Source: Modestobacter marinus (lineage in GTDB: Bacteria; Actinomycetota; Actinomycetes; Mycobacteriales; Geodermatophilaceae). Taken from it: 64,000 nucleotides of DNA. Positions 8,571-15,834 of the stretch are shown piece by piece. The notes under the pieces were generated by a model, which saw nothing but the letters and a program-made list of their open reading frames with translations, searched no databases and had not been told where the DNA came from. The DNA is taken from contig NZ_JAAMPA010000003.1 of NCBI RefSeq assembly GCF_011758655.1, forward strand, positions 62,001 to 126,000, given 5' to 3'. Positions within the stretch are counted from its first letter, which is position 1; each line of letters opens with the position of its first letter. The position numbers were made by a program, and so were the translations under genes.

Positions 8571-9200
8571 TCACGCCGCGCGGCGGGCCTCGATCAGCGG
8601 CAGCACGACGTCGGTCAACACCTCGTCGGCGAACTCGACCGAGACCGGCTCCCCGCCGAAGAGCCAGCGCTGCAGGATCGGCGAGCTCGCCGTCGAGGCC
8701 ACCGCGGTGCCCAGCGCGGCCGGGTGCACCTCGCCGCGGGCCTCGGCGCGCTCCCACACCTGACGGAACGTCGAGCTCCAGACCTCCATGGGGCCGCTGT
8801 GGAAGGCCTCGCGGAGCTCCGGCTCGTGCGGCAGGGCCGACAGCAGCGACAGCGTGGCCGCGCCGAGCGGGCCGTTGACCGCGTCGACCAGCCAGCGCAG
8901 CAGGAGCCGCAGGTCCCCTTCCAGCGAGCCGGTGTCGGGTGGCTCGATCGACTTCTGGCTCAGCTCGGCCACCGCGTCGGCGACCAGCTCGGACTTGGTC
9001 CGCCAGCGACGGTAGATCGTGGCCTTGCCGACGCCGGCGGACGCAGCGACGGCGTCCATGGTCAGCGCCGCGTAGCCGGACTCGGCCAGGACCTGCAGGA
9101 TCGCCGACCGGATGGCCCCGTCGCGGGAGGGGTCGCGCGGCCGGCCGCCACGGCTGCGGCGTGCAGCGTCGTCGGGGGTGAGGGGAGGCACACCTGGCAC
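8571..9200 (-). CDS. TetR/AcrR family transcriptional regulator
   Basis: A 209-residue regulator with an N-terminal helix-turn-helix at about residues 28-75: AILQVLAESGYAALTMDAVAASAGVGKATIYRRW, the canonical TetR pattern. The C-terminal ligand domain is of the TetR_C type (LLLRWLVDAVNGPLGAATLSL and later). GTG start at 9200. It is convergent with copA and divergent from the EAL-domain gene, so the 113-base gap to that gene is the likely place for an operator, although I see no clear palindrome there. Target and ligand are unknown. Confidence 0.9.
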   Translation of the reverse strand: MPGVPPLTPDDAARRSRGGRPRDPSRDGAIRSAILQVLAESGYAALTMDAVAASAGVGKATIYRRWRTKSELVADAVAELSQKSIEPPDTGSLEGDLRLLLRWLVDAVNGPLGAATLSLLSALPHEPELREAFHSGPMEVWSSTFRQVWERAEARGEVHPAALGTAVASTASSPILQRWLFGGEPVSVEFADEVLTDVVLPLIEARRAA

Positions 9201-9313
9201 AGTAGCCGTGTTGATCTTCGACGGCGTGTGATCTCCCCTGCGCTGGGGACGGGTGGGACACCCGGTCCGCGCGCCTGCGTGGTCGTGGCGTCACGGTCGG
9301 TCATCCTGCAGCG

Positions 9314-10393
9314 GTGAACGGGCCTGCCGACGTCGTCCGTCCCTCCTGGGAGACCCCTGAGCGTGCCCGCCGGCTGCTGCTGGCGAGCACCCTCGACCAC
9401 GTGCTGCCCAGCATCTCCCGGGTCGCCGGGGCGATGGGGCTGCGGCTCGGCACCGCCCCCGGCCTGCTGGACGTCGTGGACGACGAGGGCGGCCGGCGGA
9501 TCGACCGGCTGTTCCAGCGGCTGGCCCGCGAGCTCACCGCCGCCGAGATCGAGGCCGTCCGGGTGACCACCGACCCGCCCAGCGACGGTGTCGCCCTGGC
9601 CACCCGGCTGCTGACCGCGCCCACCCTCGCCACCGAGCTCGCCCGGCGGGGGGTGACCGTGGAGATGGCCCTGCTCACCGACGCGGAGCTCTGGCCGGTC
9701 TACCAGCCGATCATGTCCCTCACGACCGGCGGCATGGTGGGCCACGAGGCGCTGCTGCGCGGCCGGGTCGACGGACGGGAGGTCGGCGGCGGCGACCTGT
9801 TCTTCCTCGCCGAGCGGGCCGGCTGGCTGCGCCGGCTGGACCGGGTGGCCCGCGAGGCCGCCATCCGCGGCGCGGCCGGCTGGCTGGGCAGCGCGGACCT
9901 CTACGTCAACTCCGACCCGGCGGCGGTCCACCGGCCCTCGGTGTGCCTGGCCAGCACCGAGCGGGCGGTGCACGACAGCGGCATCGACCCCCGGCAGCTG
10001 GTGTTCGAGGTGGTGGCCTCGCACGCGGTGATCGACCATGAGCACCTGCTCTCGGTGCTCGAGCACCACCGGACCCTGGGCTGGCGGGTCGCGCTGGACG
10101 ACGTCGGCGTCGGCTGGTCGAGCCTGGCGCTGGTGAGCGTGGTGCGCCCCGACGTCGTCAAGCTGAGCAAGACCCTGGTCTCCCGGCTGCACGAACCCGG
10201 AGCCCAGGCCATCGCCCGGGCGCTCGCCGAGCTGACCCACCTGCAGGGCGGGGTCGTGGTGGCCGAGGGCATCGAGTCCGAGCGGGTCGCGGACCAGGCG
10301 CGCGCCGTGGGGGCGGACCTGGGTCAGGGCTGGCTGTTCGGCCGGCCGGTGCGCCCCGAGCCCGAGGCCGAACCCGAGCTCGCCTTCGCCTGA
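9314..10393 (+). CDS. EAL-domain protein with altered catalytic loop
   Basis: A 359-residue protein from a GTG start. Residues 1-115 are an unrecognised N-terminal region; residues about 125-345 form an EAL domain. Most active-site residues are in place: HEALLRG, VNSDP, DDVGVG, VKLS, AEGIE and GQGWLFGRP. However, the LEITES motif reads FEVVASH, replacing the second glutamate (E268 in RocR numbering, from memory) with alanine. That residue shapes loop 6 and metal binding, so phosphodiesterase activity is doubtful and the domain may only bind c-di-GMP or a protein partner. There is no membrane segment. It is followed by a strong hairpin terminator. Confidence 0.88.
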   Translation: MNGPADVVRPSWETPERARRLLLASTLDHVLPSISRVAGAMGLRLGTAPGLLDVVDDEGGRRIDRLFQRLARELTAAEIEAVRVTTDPPSDGVALATRLLTAPTLATELARRGVTVEMALLTDAELWPVYQPIMSLTTGGMVGHEALLRGRVDGREVGGGDLFFLAERAGWLRRLDRVAREAAIRGAAGWLGSADLYVNSDPAAVHRPSVCLASTERAVHDSGIDPRQLVFEVVASHAVIDHEHLLSVLEHHRTLGWRVALDDVGVGWSSLALVSVVRPDVVKLSKTLVSRLHEPGAQAIARALAELTHLQGGVVVAEGIESERVADQARAVGADLGQGWLFGRPVRPEPEAEPELAFA

Positions 10394-10418
10394 TCGCCCC
10401 GCCCGCCGTTGCAGCGTC

Positions 10419-10498
10419 GATCAGGTGCCCTGATCCAACGCTGGCCTCCCGCACCAACGTCGGTGCGGGAGGCCAGTTTTCGATCAGGTGACCTGATC
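10419..10498. repeat. Palindrome-hairpin-palindrome intergenic element, copy 1
   Basis: Three nested symmetrical units lie between two convergent genes. The left palindrome GATCAGGTGCCCTGATC is at 10419-10435. A perfect 15-bp-stem hairpin occupies 10441-10476 (arm CTGGCCTCCCGCACC). The right palindrome GATCAGGTGACCTGATC is at 10482-10498. The same three-part design with the same core (CTCCCGCACCAACG) recurs at 32121-32202. It resembles a REP/BIME-like or terminator-associated repeat; no transposase is nearby. Confidence 0.85.
10441..10480 (+). terminator. Intrinsic terminator of the EAL gene
   Basis: The central hairpin of the repeat element, with 15 perfectly paired bases and a six-base loop, is followed on the plus strand by TTTT. 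That makes it a good intrinsic terminator for the EAL gene 48 bases upstream. On the minus strand there is no T-run, so it is a weaker stop for the convergent phosphatase gene. Confidence 0.75.
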
Positions 10499-10521
10499 GA
10501 TGACTGGGGATGGCGGGGCCG

Positions 10522-11121
10522 TCAGGGGCAGCCGGTGTTCCAGCCGGTCAGCGCCGGCCACTCGTGCTCGAAGCCGAGCGTGCCGTAGCGGCCGGTGGCC
10601 AGCGGGAACAGTGCCCCCCGCTCCGGGTCGAAGCCGAGCCAGCGGGCGGCCAGGACGCGGAGGACGTGGCCGTGCGCCACCAGGGCGACGTCGCCGTCGG
10701 CGAGCAGCGGGCGGGCCTTCTCCAGCACCCGGTCGACGCGCTCGGCCACCTGCGCCAGCGTCTCGCCGGGGGAGTCGCCGGGCACCGTGCCGTCGTGCCA
10801 CAGCGACCACGAGTGGCCGACCCGGTCGCTGATCTCCGGCGTCGTCAGCCCCTCCCAGCCGCCGTAGTCGACCTCGACGAGGTCCGGCTCCAGCTGGGCG
10901 TCGATGCCGTCGTCGAACAGCCCGGCGAGCTCGGCGGTGTGCCGGGCCCGGACCAGCGGGCTGACGAAGGCGTGCGTGATCTCCCGCGCCCCGAGCACCG
11001 AGCGCAGCCGCCGGCCGTCGTCCTCGCCGTTGGGCAACAGCGGCAGGTCGGTCAGGCCGGTGTGCTGCCCGCTCGCGCTCCACTCGGTCTGTCCGTGCCG
11101 GACGACCACCAGCTCACCCAC
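10522..11121 (-). CDS. Histidine phosphatase (phosphoglycerate mutase-like)
   Basis: A 199-residue protein of the histidine phosphatase superfamily. The phosphohistidine motif is VVRHGQTEWS near residue 8. The second catalytic His is in VALVAHGHVLRVLA, and the acid residue in SPGETLAQV. The set fits a broad-specificity acid phosphatase (PhoE/GpmB-like) rather than a true glycolytic mutase. The GTG at 11121 is chosen because GGAGAGGAACACC precedes it. The start overlaps the end of the upstream MFS transporter gene by eight bases, so the two form an operon. The actual substrate is not evident. Confidence 0.88.
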   Translation of the reverse strand: MGELVVVRHGQTEWSASGQHTGLTDLPLLPNGEDDGRRLRSVLGAREITHAFVSPLVRARHTAELAGLFDDGIDAQLEPDLVEVDYGGWEGLTTPEISDRVGHSWSLWHDGTVPGDSPGETLAQVAERVDRVLEKARPLLADGDVALVAHGHVLRVLAARWLGFDPERGALFPLATGRYGTLGFEHEWPALTGWNTGCP

Positions 11122-12400
11122 GGTGTTCCTCTCCCGCGGGGACCGGTACCGGCCCCGCCTCGGTCTCTGCCTCGGTCCGGCCACCGGCGGACGCCGTGCC
11201 GGCCACCGCCATGACGACCACTGCCCCCAGGATGACCAGCAGTGGCGCGCTCCAACCGCCGCTCGCCTCGTGCACGGCGCCGATGACCAGGGGGCCGCTC
11301 GCCGCCACGACGTACCCCCCACCCTGCACCATCGCCGACAGCCGACGGTTCTCGGTCAGGTCCCGCGACCGGCGGACGATCGCGATGAAGACGACGGTGA
11401 TGCCGCCACCCTGGGCGATGCCGGCCAGCGAGCACCACAGTGCCCACAGCGACGGGGCGGTCAGCAGCCCCAACGGCAGCGTCGCCCAGACCGCGGTGAC
11501 CGCGAGCAGCACGAGCGACGGGCGCCGCCACCAGGCCACCAGCGCCGGCACGGCGAAGGCGCCGACGACGGCGAACACCTGGAACAGTGCGGAGCTGGCC
11601 CCGGCCGCCGCCCGGGTCATCCCGTTCACGTCGGCCAGCAGGGTGGGCAGCCAGGCGGTCGCGCCGTAGTAGCTGAACGCCTGGCCGGCGAAGGCGAGCG
11701 TCAGGCCCCAGGCCGCCGGCTGCCGCCAGACGGAGCGGCCGGGCGCGACCGCGGCCGGCGGCGGTGGCGCGGTGCCCGCCGCCTCGGCCGCGGCGGTGCG
11801 GGCCACCTGCTGGCGCAGTGCGGCGGTCCAGACGGCGGCGGCGACCACCACCAGGAGTCCCCAGGCGGCCAGTGCGGCCTGCCAGCCGACCAGGTCGGCG
11901 AGCGGAGCGGTGAGCGCGGAGGTGAGGGTGGAGCCGACGTTGAGCGCCGCCGTGTAGGCGGCGGTGACCACGTTCGTGGCACCGGGGAAGTCCCGGCCGA
12001 TGACCACCGGGACGACGACGTTGCCGACGGTGATGGCCAGGCCGATGACGACCGTGCCGGCGATCGCGGCGGTCGGGCTGCCCAGCGAGCGCAGCAGCGT
12101 GCCGGCGAGCACCCCGGCCATCGAGACGACGACCGCCCGGTGGACCCCGGTGCGCGCGATGAGCAGCGACGCCAGCGGGGCGGCCAGCCCGAAGCAGAGC
12201 ACCGGGATGCTGGTCAGGAGCCCGATCGTGCCGGTGGAGACCCGCAGGTCGGCCCGCATGGCGTCGACCACGGGGGCGACCGCCACGAGTGGTCCGCGGA
12301 GGTTCAGCGCGACCAGCACCACGCCGGCCAGCAGCAGGAGCGGCACGGTCGCCGTCGTCGCGGCCCGCCCGCTCGGCCGCGCCAGGCCACCTCGTTGCAC
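11114..12400 (-). CDS. MFS transporter, CynX/NimT-like
   Basis: A 428-residue, 12-helix major facilitator. The first helix begins at TVPLLLLAGVVLVALNLRGP, the signature opening of the cyanate/nitroimidazole-type (CynX/NimT) subfamily, with LRGPLVAVAPVVDAMRADL following. The GTG at 12400 is chosen because GGAGGAAGG lies just upstream; the open frame extends 47 codons further but that part is Pro/Arg-rich and not membrane-like. It probably exports or imports a small organic anion or drug. It is coupled to the downstream phosphatase gene and divergent from the aldo/keto reductase, with 167 bases between them for both promoters. Confidence 0.88.
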   Translation of the reverse strand: MQRGGLARPSGRAATTATVPLLLLAGVVLVALNLRGPLVAVAPVVDAMRADLRVSTGTIGLLTSIPVLCFGLAAPLASLLIARTGVHRAVVVSMAGVLAGTLLRSLGSPTAAIAGTVVIGLAITVGNVVVPVVIGRDFPGATNVVTAAYTAALNVGSTLTSALTAPLADLVGWQAALAAWGLLVVVAAAVWTAALRQQVARTAAAEAAGTAPPPPAAVAPGRSVWRQPAAWGLTLAFAGQAFSYYGATAWLPTLLADVNGMTRAAAGASSALFQVFAVVGAFAVPALVAWWRRPSLVLLAVTAVWATLPLGLLTAPSLWALWCSLAGIAQGGGITVVFIAIVRRSRDLTENRRLSAMVQGGGYVVAASGPLVIGAVHEASGGWSAPLLVILGAVVVMAVAGTASAGGRTEAETEAGPVPVPAGEEHRG

Positions 12401-12567
12401 CGGTCCACCTTCCTCCAGCCGGGGGTGCCGCTCGACGGCGGGGGAGTGCGGGTGGCGCCGGTCACAGTCGGCCGGGCCGGGAAGGGTCGGCGTCCGGATC
12501 ACCTTGTGCACGACGAGACCCGCAGGCACGAGCGCGGGCACCGGACAGTCGATGCGCAGGAGGACCC

Positions 12568-13422
12568 ATGACCACCGCCACCACCCCGCTGACCTTCGAC
12601 CTCGGTGGGGACCTCACCGTCCACCGCCTCGGCTACGGCGCGATGCAGCTGACCGGTCCCGGCGTATGGGACCAGCCGGCCGACCGGCCGGGCGCCCTGA
12701 AGGTGGTGCGGGCCGCGATCGAGGCGGGCGTCGACTTCATCGACACCGCCGACTCCTACGGCCCGCAGGTCAGCGAGCAGATCATCGCCGAGGCGGCGTT
12801 CCCCTACCCGGACGGGCTGGTCATCGGCACCAAGGCCGGCCTGACCCGCACCGGTCCCGGCGTGTGGCCGGTCTGCGGCCGCCCCGAGTACCTCACCCAG
12901 CAGGTCGAGCTCTCGCTGCGCAACCTCAAGGTCGACCGGATCGACCTCATCCAGCTGCACCGGATCGACCCGCAGGTTCCGCTCGCCGACCAGCTCGGGG
13001 CCTTCGCCGACCTCAAGGAGCAGGGCAAGGTGCGCCACATCGGCGTCTCCGAGGTCTCCGTCGAGGAGCTGAAGGCGGCCCGGGAGATCACCGAGATCGT
13101 CAGCGTGCAGAACCTGTACAACCTGACCAATCGGCAGTCCCAGGACGTGCTGGAGTACGCCGAGGCCGAGGGCATCGCCTTCATCCCGTGGTTCCCGATC
13201 GCGACCGGTGACCTGGCCAAGCCCGACAGCCCGGTCGCGGCGGTGGCCGAGGAGCTCGACGCCACCCCGTCGCAGGTCGCGCTGGCCTGGCTGCTGCAGA
13301 AGTCCCCGGTGATCCTGCCGATCCCGGGCACCAAGTCGGTCGACCACCTGACCGAGAACCTCGGCGCCGCGCAGCTCACGCTGTCCACCGACGAGATGGC
13401 CCGGCTCGACGCGCTCGCCTGA
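12568..13422 (+). CDS. Aldo/keto reductase
   Basis: A 284-residue (beta/alpha)8 NADPH-dependent oxidoreductase. The catalytic tetrad is visible as Asp59 and Tyr64 (DTADSYG), Lys89 (GTKAG) and His131 (IQLHR). The C-terminal cofactor motif is PIPGTKSVDHLTENL. The ATG at 12568 follows GCAGGAGGACC, a good ribosome site. It would reduce aldehydes or ketones in the cytoplasm; the substrate is not indicated. It is divergent from the CynX-like transporter. Confidence 0.93.
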   Translation: MTTATTPLTFDLGGDLTVHRLGYGAMQLTGPGVWDQPADRPGALKVVRAAIEAGVDFIDTADSYGPQVSEQIIAEAAFPYPDGLVIGTKAGLTRTGPGVWPVCGRPEYLTQQVELSLRNLKVDRIDLIQLHRIDPQVPLADQLGAFADLKEQGKVRHIGVSEVSVEELKAAREITEIVSVQNLYNLTNRQSQDVLEYAEAEGIAFIPWFPIATGDLAKPDSPVAAVAEELDATPSQVALAWLLQKSPVILPIPGTKSVDHLTENLGAAQLTLSTDEMARLDALA

Positions 13423-13453
13423 TCGACACCCCGTCCGTCCCCCGGACGGACCC

Positions 13454-13492
13454 CTGGACCCCCGGTCGCGCACCCTGCGGCCGGGGGTCCAG
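13454..13492 (+). terminator. Strong hairpin after the aldo/keto reductase
   Basis: A 12-bp perfect stem, CTGGACCCCCGG with CCGGGGGTCCAG, encloses a GC-rich loop. It ends one base before the first ATG of the following acyl-CoA dehydrogenase. It looks like a terminator for the reductase but also occupies the place where that gene's ribosome site should be. There is no T-run. Confidence 0.6.
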
Positions 13493-13493
13493 C

Positions 13494-14657
13494 ATGTCCG
13501 GCATGGACGCCGATGTCTTCCGCCAGGTCCGGGACGCCGTTCGCCAGCTGGTGCGGGAGGTGGTCGTACCCCGCGAGGAGGAGATCGACCTCGACGACCG
13601 GATCCCCGACGAGCTGCGGGCTGCCGCGGCGGAGATGGGCCTGTTCGGCTACGCGCTGCCGGAGGAGCACGGCGGCCTCGGCGTCAGCATGAGCGAGGAC
13701 GTCCAGCTGGCCTTCGAGTTCGGCTACACGACGCCGGCGTTCCGGTCGCTGTTCGGCACCAACAACGGCATCGCCGGGCAGGTGATCGCCAAGTTCGGCA
13801 ACGAGGAGCAGCAGAAGACGTACCTGCCGCGGCTGGCGGCCGGTGAGCTCATCGGCTCCTTCGCGCTCACCGAGGCCGAGGCCGGCTCCGACCCGGCCGG
13901 GCTGCGCACCACCGCCCGCCGGGACGGCGACGGGTGGGTGATCAGCGGCGGGAAGCGCTACATCACCAACGCGCCGATCGCCGACCTGTTCGTCGTCTTC
14001 GCCCGCACCGACCCGGCCGAGCGCGGCGGCCGCGGCATCTCCACCTTCGTCGTGGACGCGACGGCTCCCGGGGTCACGGTCGGCCCGAAGGACAAGAAGA
14101 TGGGCCAGTCCGGCGCCTGGACCGCCGAGGTGTTCTTCGACGACGCCCGGGTCGACGCCGGTGCACTGATCGGCGAGGAGGGGCGCGGCTACGCCAAGGC
14201 GCTCACCGTGCTCTCCCGCGGGCGGCTGCACATCGCCGCGCTGTGCGTCGGGATGGCCCAGCGGGTGCTGGACGAGTCGGTCGCCTACGCCGCCACCGCC
14301 AAGCAGGGCGGGTCGCCGATCGGCCGGTTCCAGCTGGTGCAGGCGATGCTCGCCGACATGCACACCGAGCTGCTGGCCGCCCGCAGCATGGTGGTCGACG
14401 TCGCCGCCCGGTACGACTCCGGTGAGGACACCTCGGTCGGCCCGTCGGCGGCGAAGCTCTTCTGCAGCGAGATGGTCGGCCGGGCCACCGACCGGGCCGT
14501 CCAGGTGCACGGCGGGCTGGGCTACCTGCGCACCACCCCGGTCGAGCGGTTCTACCGGGACGCCCGGCTGTACCGGCTGTACGAGGGCACCAGCGAGGTG
14601 CAGAAGGTGATCATCGGCGGCGCGCTGCTCCGCGCCGCCGGCATGCCGCGTAGCTGA
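13494..14657 (+). CDS. Acyl-CoA dehydrogenase
   Basis: A 387-residue flavoprotein with the three-part family fold: an N-terminal helical domain to about 115, a middle beta domain with the FAD/substrate motif FALTEAEAGSDPAGLRTTA, and a C-terminal helical domain with QVHGGLGYLRTTPVERFYRD. The last stretch contains the region of the flavin-binding motif, and LYEGTSEVQK carries the glutamate typical of short/medium-chain enzymes. It oxidises an acyl-CoA to the 2-enoyl-CoA, passing electrons to ETF. Start codons at 13494 and 13503 (MDADVF) are both possible; neither has a clear ribosome site because a hairpin lies directly upstream. Confidence 0.93.
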   Translation: MSGMDADVFRQVRDAVRQLVREVVVPREEEIDLDDRIPDELRAAAAEMGLFGYALPEEHGGLGVSMSEDVQLAFEFGYTTPAFRSLFGTNNGIAGQVIAKFGNEEQQKTYLPRLAAGELIGSFALTEAEAGSDPAGLRTTARRDGDGWVISGGKRYITNAPIADLFVVFARTDPAERGGRGISTFVVDATAPGVTVGPKDKKMGQSGAWTAEVFFDDARVDAGALIGEEGRGYAKALTVLSRGRLHIAALCVGMAQRVLDESVAYAATAKQGGSPIGRFQLVQAMLADMHTELLAARSMVVDVAARYDSGEDTSVGPSAAKLFCSEMVGRATDRAVQVHGGLGYLRTTPVERFYRDARLYRLYEGTSEVQKVIIGGALLRAAGMPRS

Positions 14658-14729
14658 GGAAGGCCCCCTCGCCCCCACCGCTCGCGGCGGGTCCCTGCGA
14701 GGCTGGCGGAGCGAGAGGCCCTCCTCAGG
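14655..14729. terminator. Imperfect inverted repeat between convergent genes
   Basis: CTGAGGAAGGCCCCCTCGC at the left and its imperfect complement (ending GGCCCTCCTCAG) at the right flank about 35 bases, touching the stop codons of both convergent genes. It is likely a bidirectional terminator; there is no T-run. Confidence 0.45.
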
Positions 14730-15804
14730 CGGGGGTGTGCTCCGGTCCGGTGCCGCCGTGCAGCAGCGGGCCGGTGTGGCCCTGCCCGCTGCTCAACGCG
14801 GCCACGAACTCGCGCAGCAGGTCGCCGCCGCGGTGCCGGGCGGTCCACTCCAGCTCGGTGCGGGCCTTCAGGGTGTCCAGGGGCGGCACCCCCAGCCCCA
14901 GGTCCAGCCAGCCCGGCTCGATCTGCAGCAGGTGCGCGAGGAACGCCGCCTGCATGCCGGTGCGCAGCACGACAGCCGGGACGGGCACCCGCCGCACGCC
15001 GAGTGCGCGCGCCAGCCCGTCGGCGTCGAAGTTGGGCGGGGCCGTGAGGTTGAACGGCCCGGGCGCGCGGCGGTCGACGATCCGGGCGATCGCGTCGGCC
15101 ACGTCGTCGGCGTGCACGAAGCCGAGGTGCAGGGAGCTGGGCAGCGGCAGCGGCAGCAGCTTGGCCACCGCGCCGGGCAGGGCCCGGGCAGCCGGGAAGA
15201 AGACCGGGCCGAGGAAGTACCGGCCGATCTCGCTGGCGGCGTCGGGCTGCAGCACCAGCGTCGGGCGGGTCACCGAGACGGTGACGTCGGGATGGGCGGC
15301 GTCGAAGTCCCGGACCAGCTGCTCGCAGGCCGACTTCTGCCGGCTGTACTGCGAGCTGGGAACGCCGGTGGTGGGCCAGTCCTCGCGCACCGGGTCGGTC
15401 TGCGGGCCGGCGGCGTAGGTGCCGATCGAGGACATGTGCACCACGTGCCGGACGCCGGCGGCACCGGCGGCGGCGAGCACCCGGCGGGTGCCCTCGATGT
15501 TCACCGCGTGCAGCACGTCCGGCTCCCGGTCGGGGATCAGCGCCCAGGCCAGGTGGACGACGGCGTCGACGCCGTCGAGGAACTCGGCCAGCACCGGCTC
15601 GCTGTCCGGGGAGCCCAGGTCGGCGCGGAACCAGCGCACCCCGGCGTAGGGCTCCTCCTCCGGGGGCCGGCGGCGGGCCAGCCCGCGCACCTCGGCGACG
15701 CCGGTGTCGGCCAGGGCGCGCAGCACCGCCGTCCCCACGTTGCCGCTCGCGCCGGTGATCGCCACGGTCATGCCCCGGAGGAGTCCGGTGTCCAGTTCAG
15801 CCAT
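14725..15804 (-). CDS. NAD-dependent epimerase/dehydratase (extended SDR)
   Basis: A 359-residue extended short-chain dehydrogenase. It has the Rossmann motif TGASGNVG near residue 18, the acidic cofactor region (FRADLGSPD) and the catalytic YSRQK pair near residue 155 with an upstream serine in HMSSIGTYA. The C-terminal half holds the substrate domain (FVHADDVADAIARIV). Sugar-nucleotide epimerases, dihydroflavonol reductase-like enzymes and other NAD(P)-dependent oxidoreductases share this layout, so the substrate cannot be assigned. ATG start at 15804. Confidence 0.88.
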   Translation of the reverse strand: MAELDTGLLRGMTVAITGASGNVGTAVLRALADTGVAEVRGLARRRPPEEEPYAGVRWFRADLGSPDSEPVLAEFLDGVDAVVHLAWALIPDREPDVLHAVNIEGTRRVLAAAGAAGVRHVVHMSSIGTYAAGPQTDPVREDWPTTGVPSSQYSRQKSACEQLVRDFDAAHPDVTVSVTRPTLVLQPDAASEIGRYFLGPVFFPAARALPGAVAKLLPLPLPSSLHLGFVHADDVADAIARIVDRRAPGPFNLTAPPNFDADGLARALGVRRVPVPAVVLRTGMQAAFLAHLLQIEPGWLDLGLGVPPLDTLKARTELEWTARHRGGDLLREFVAALSSGQGHTGPLLHGGTGPEHTPA

Positions 15805-15834
15805 GTCCCCGGCGCTACCCGCGTGGTCCGGCCG

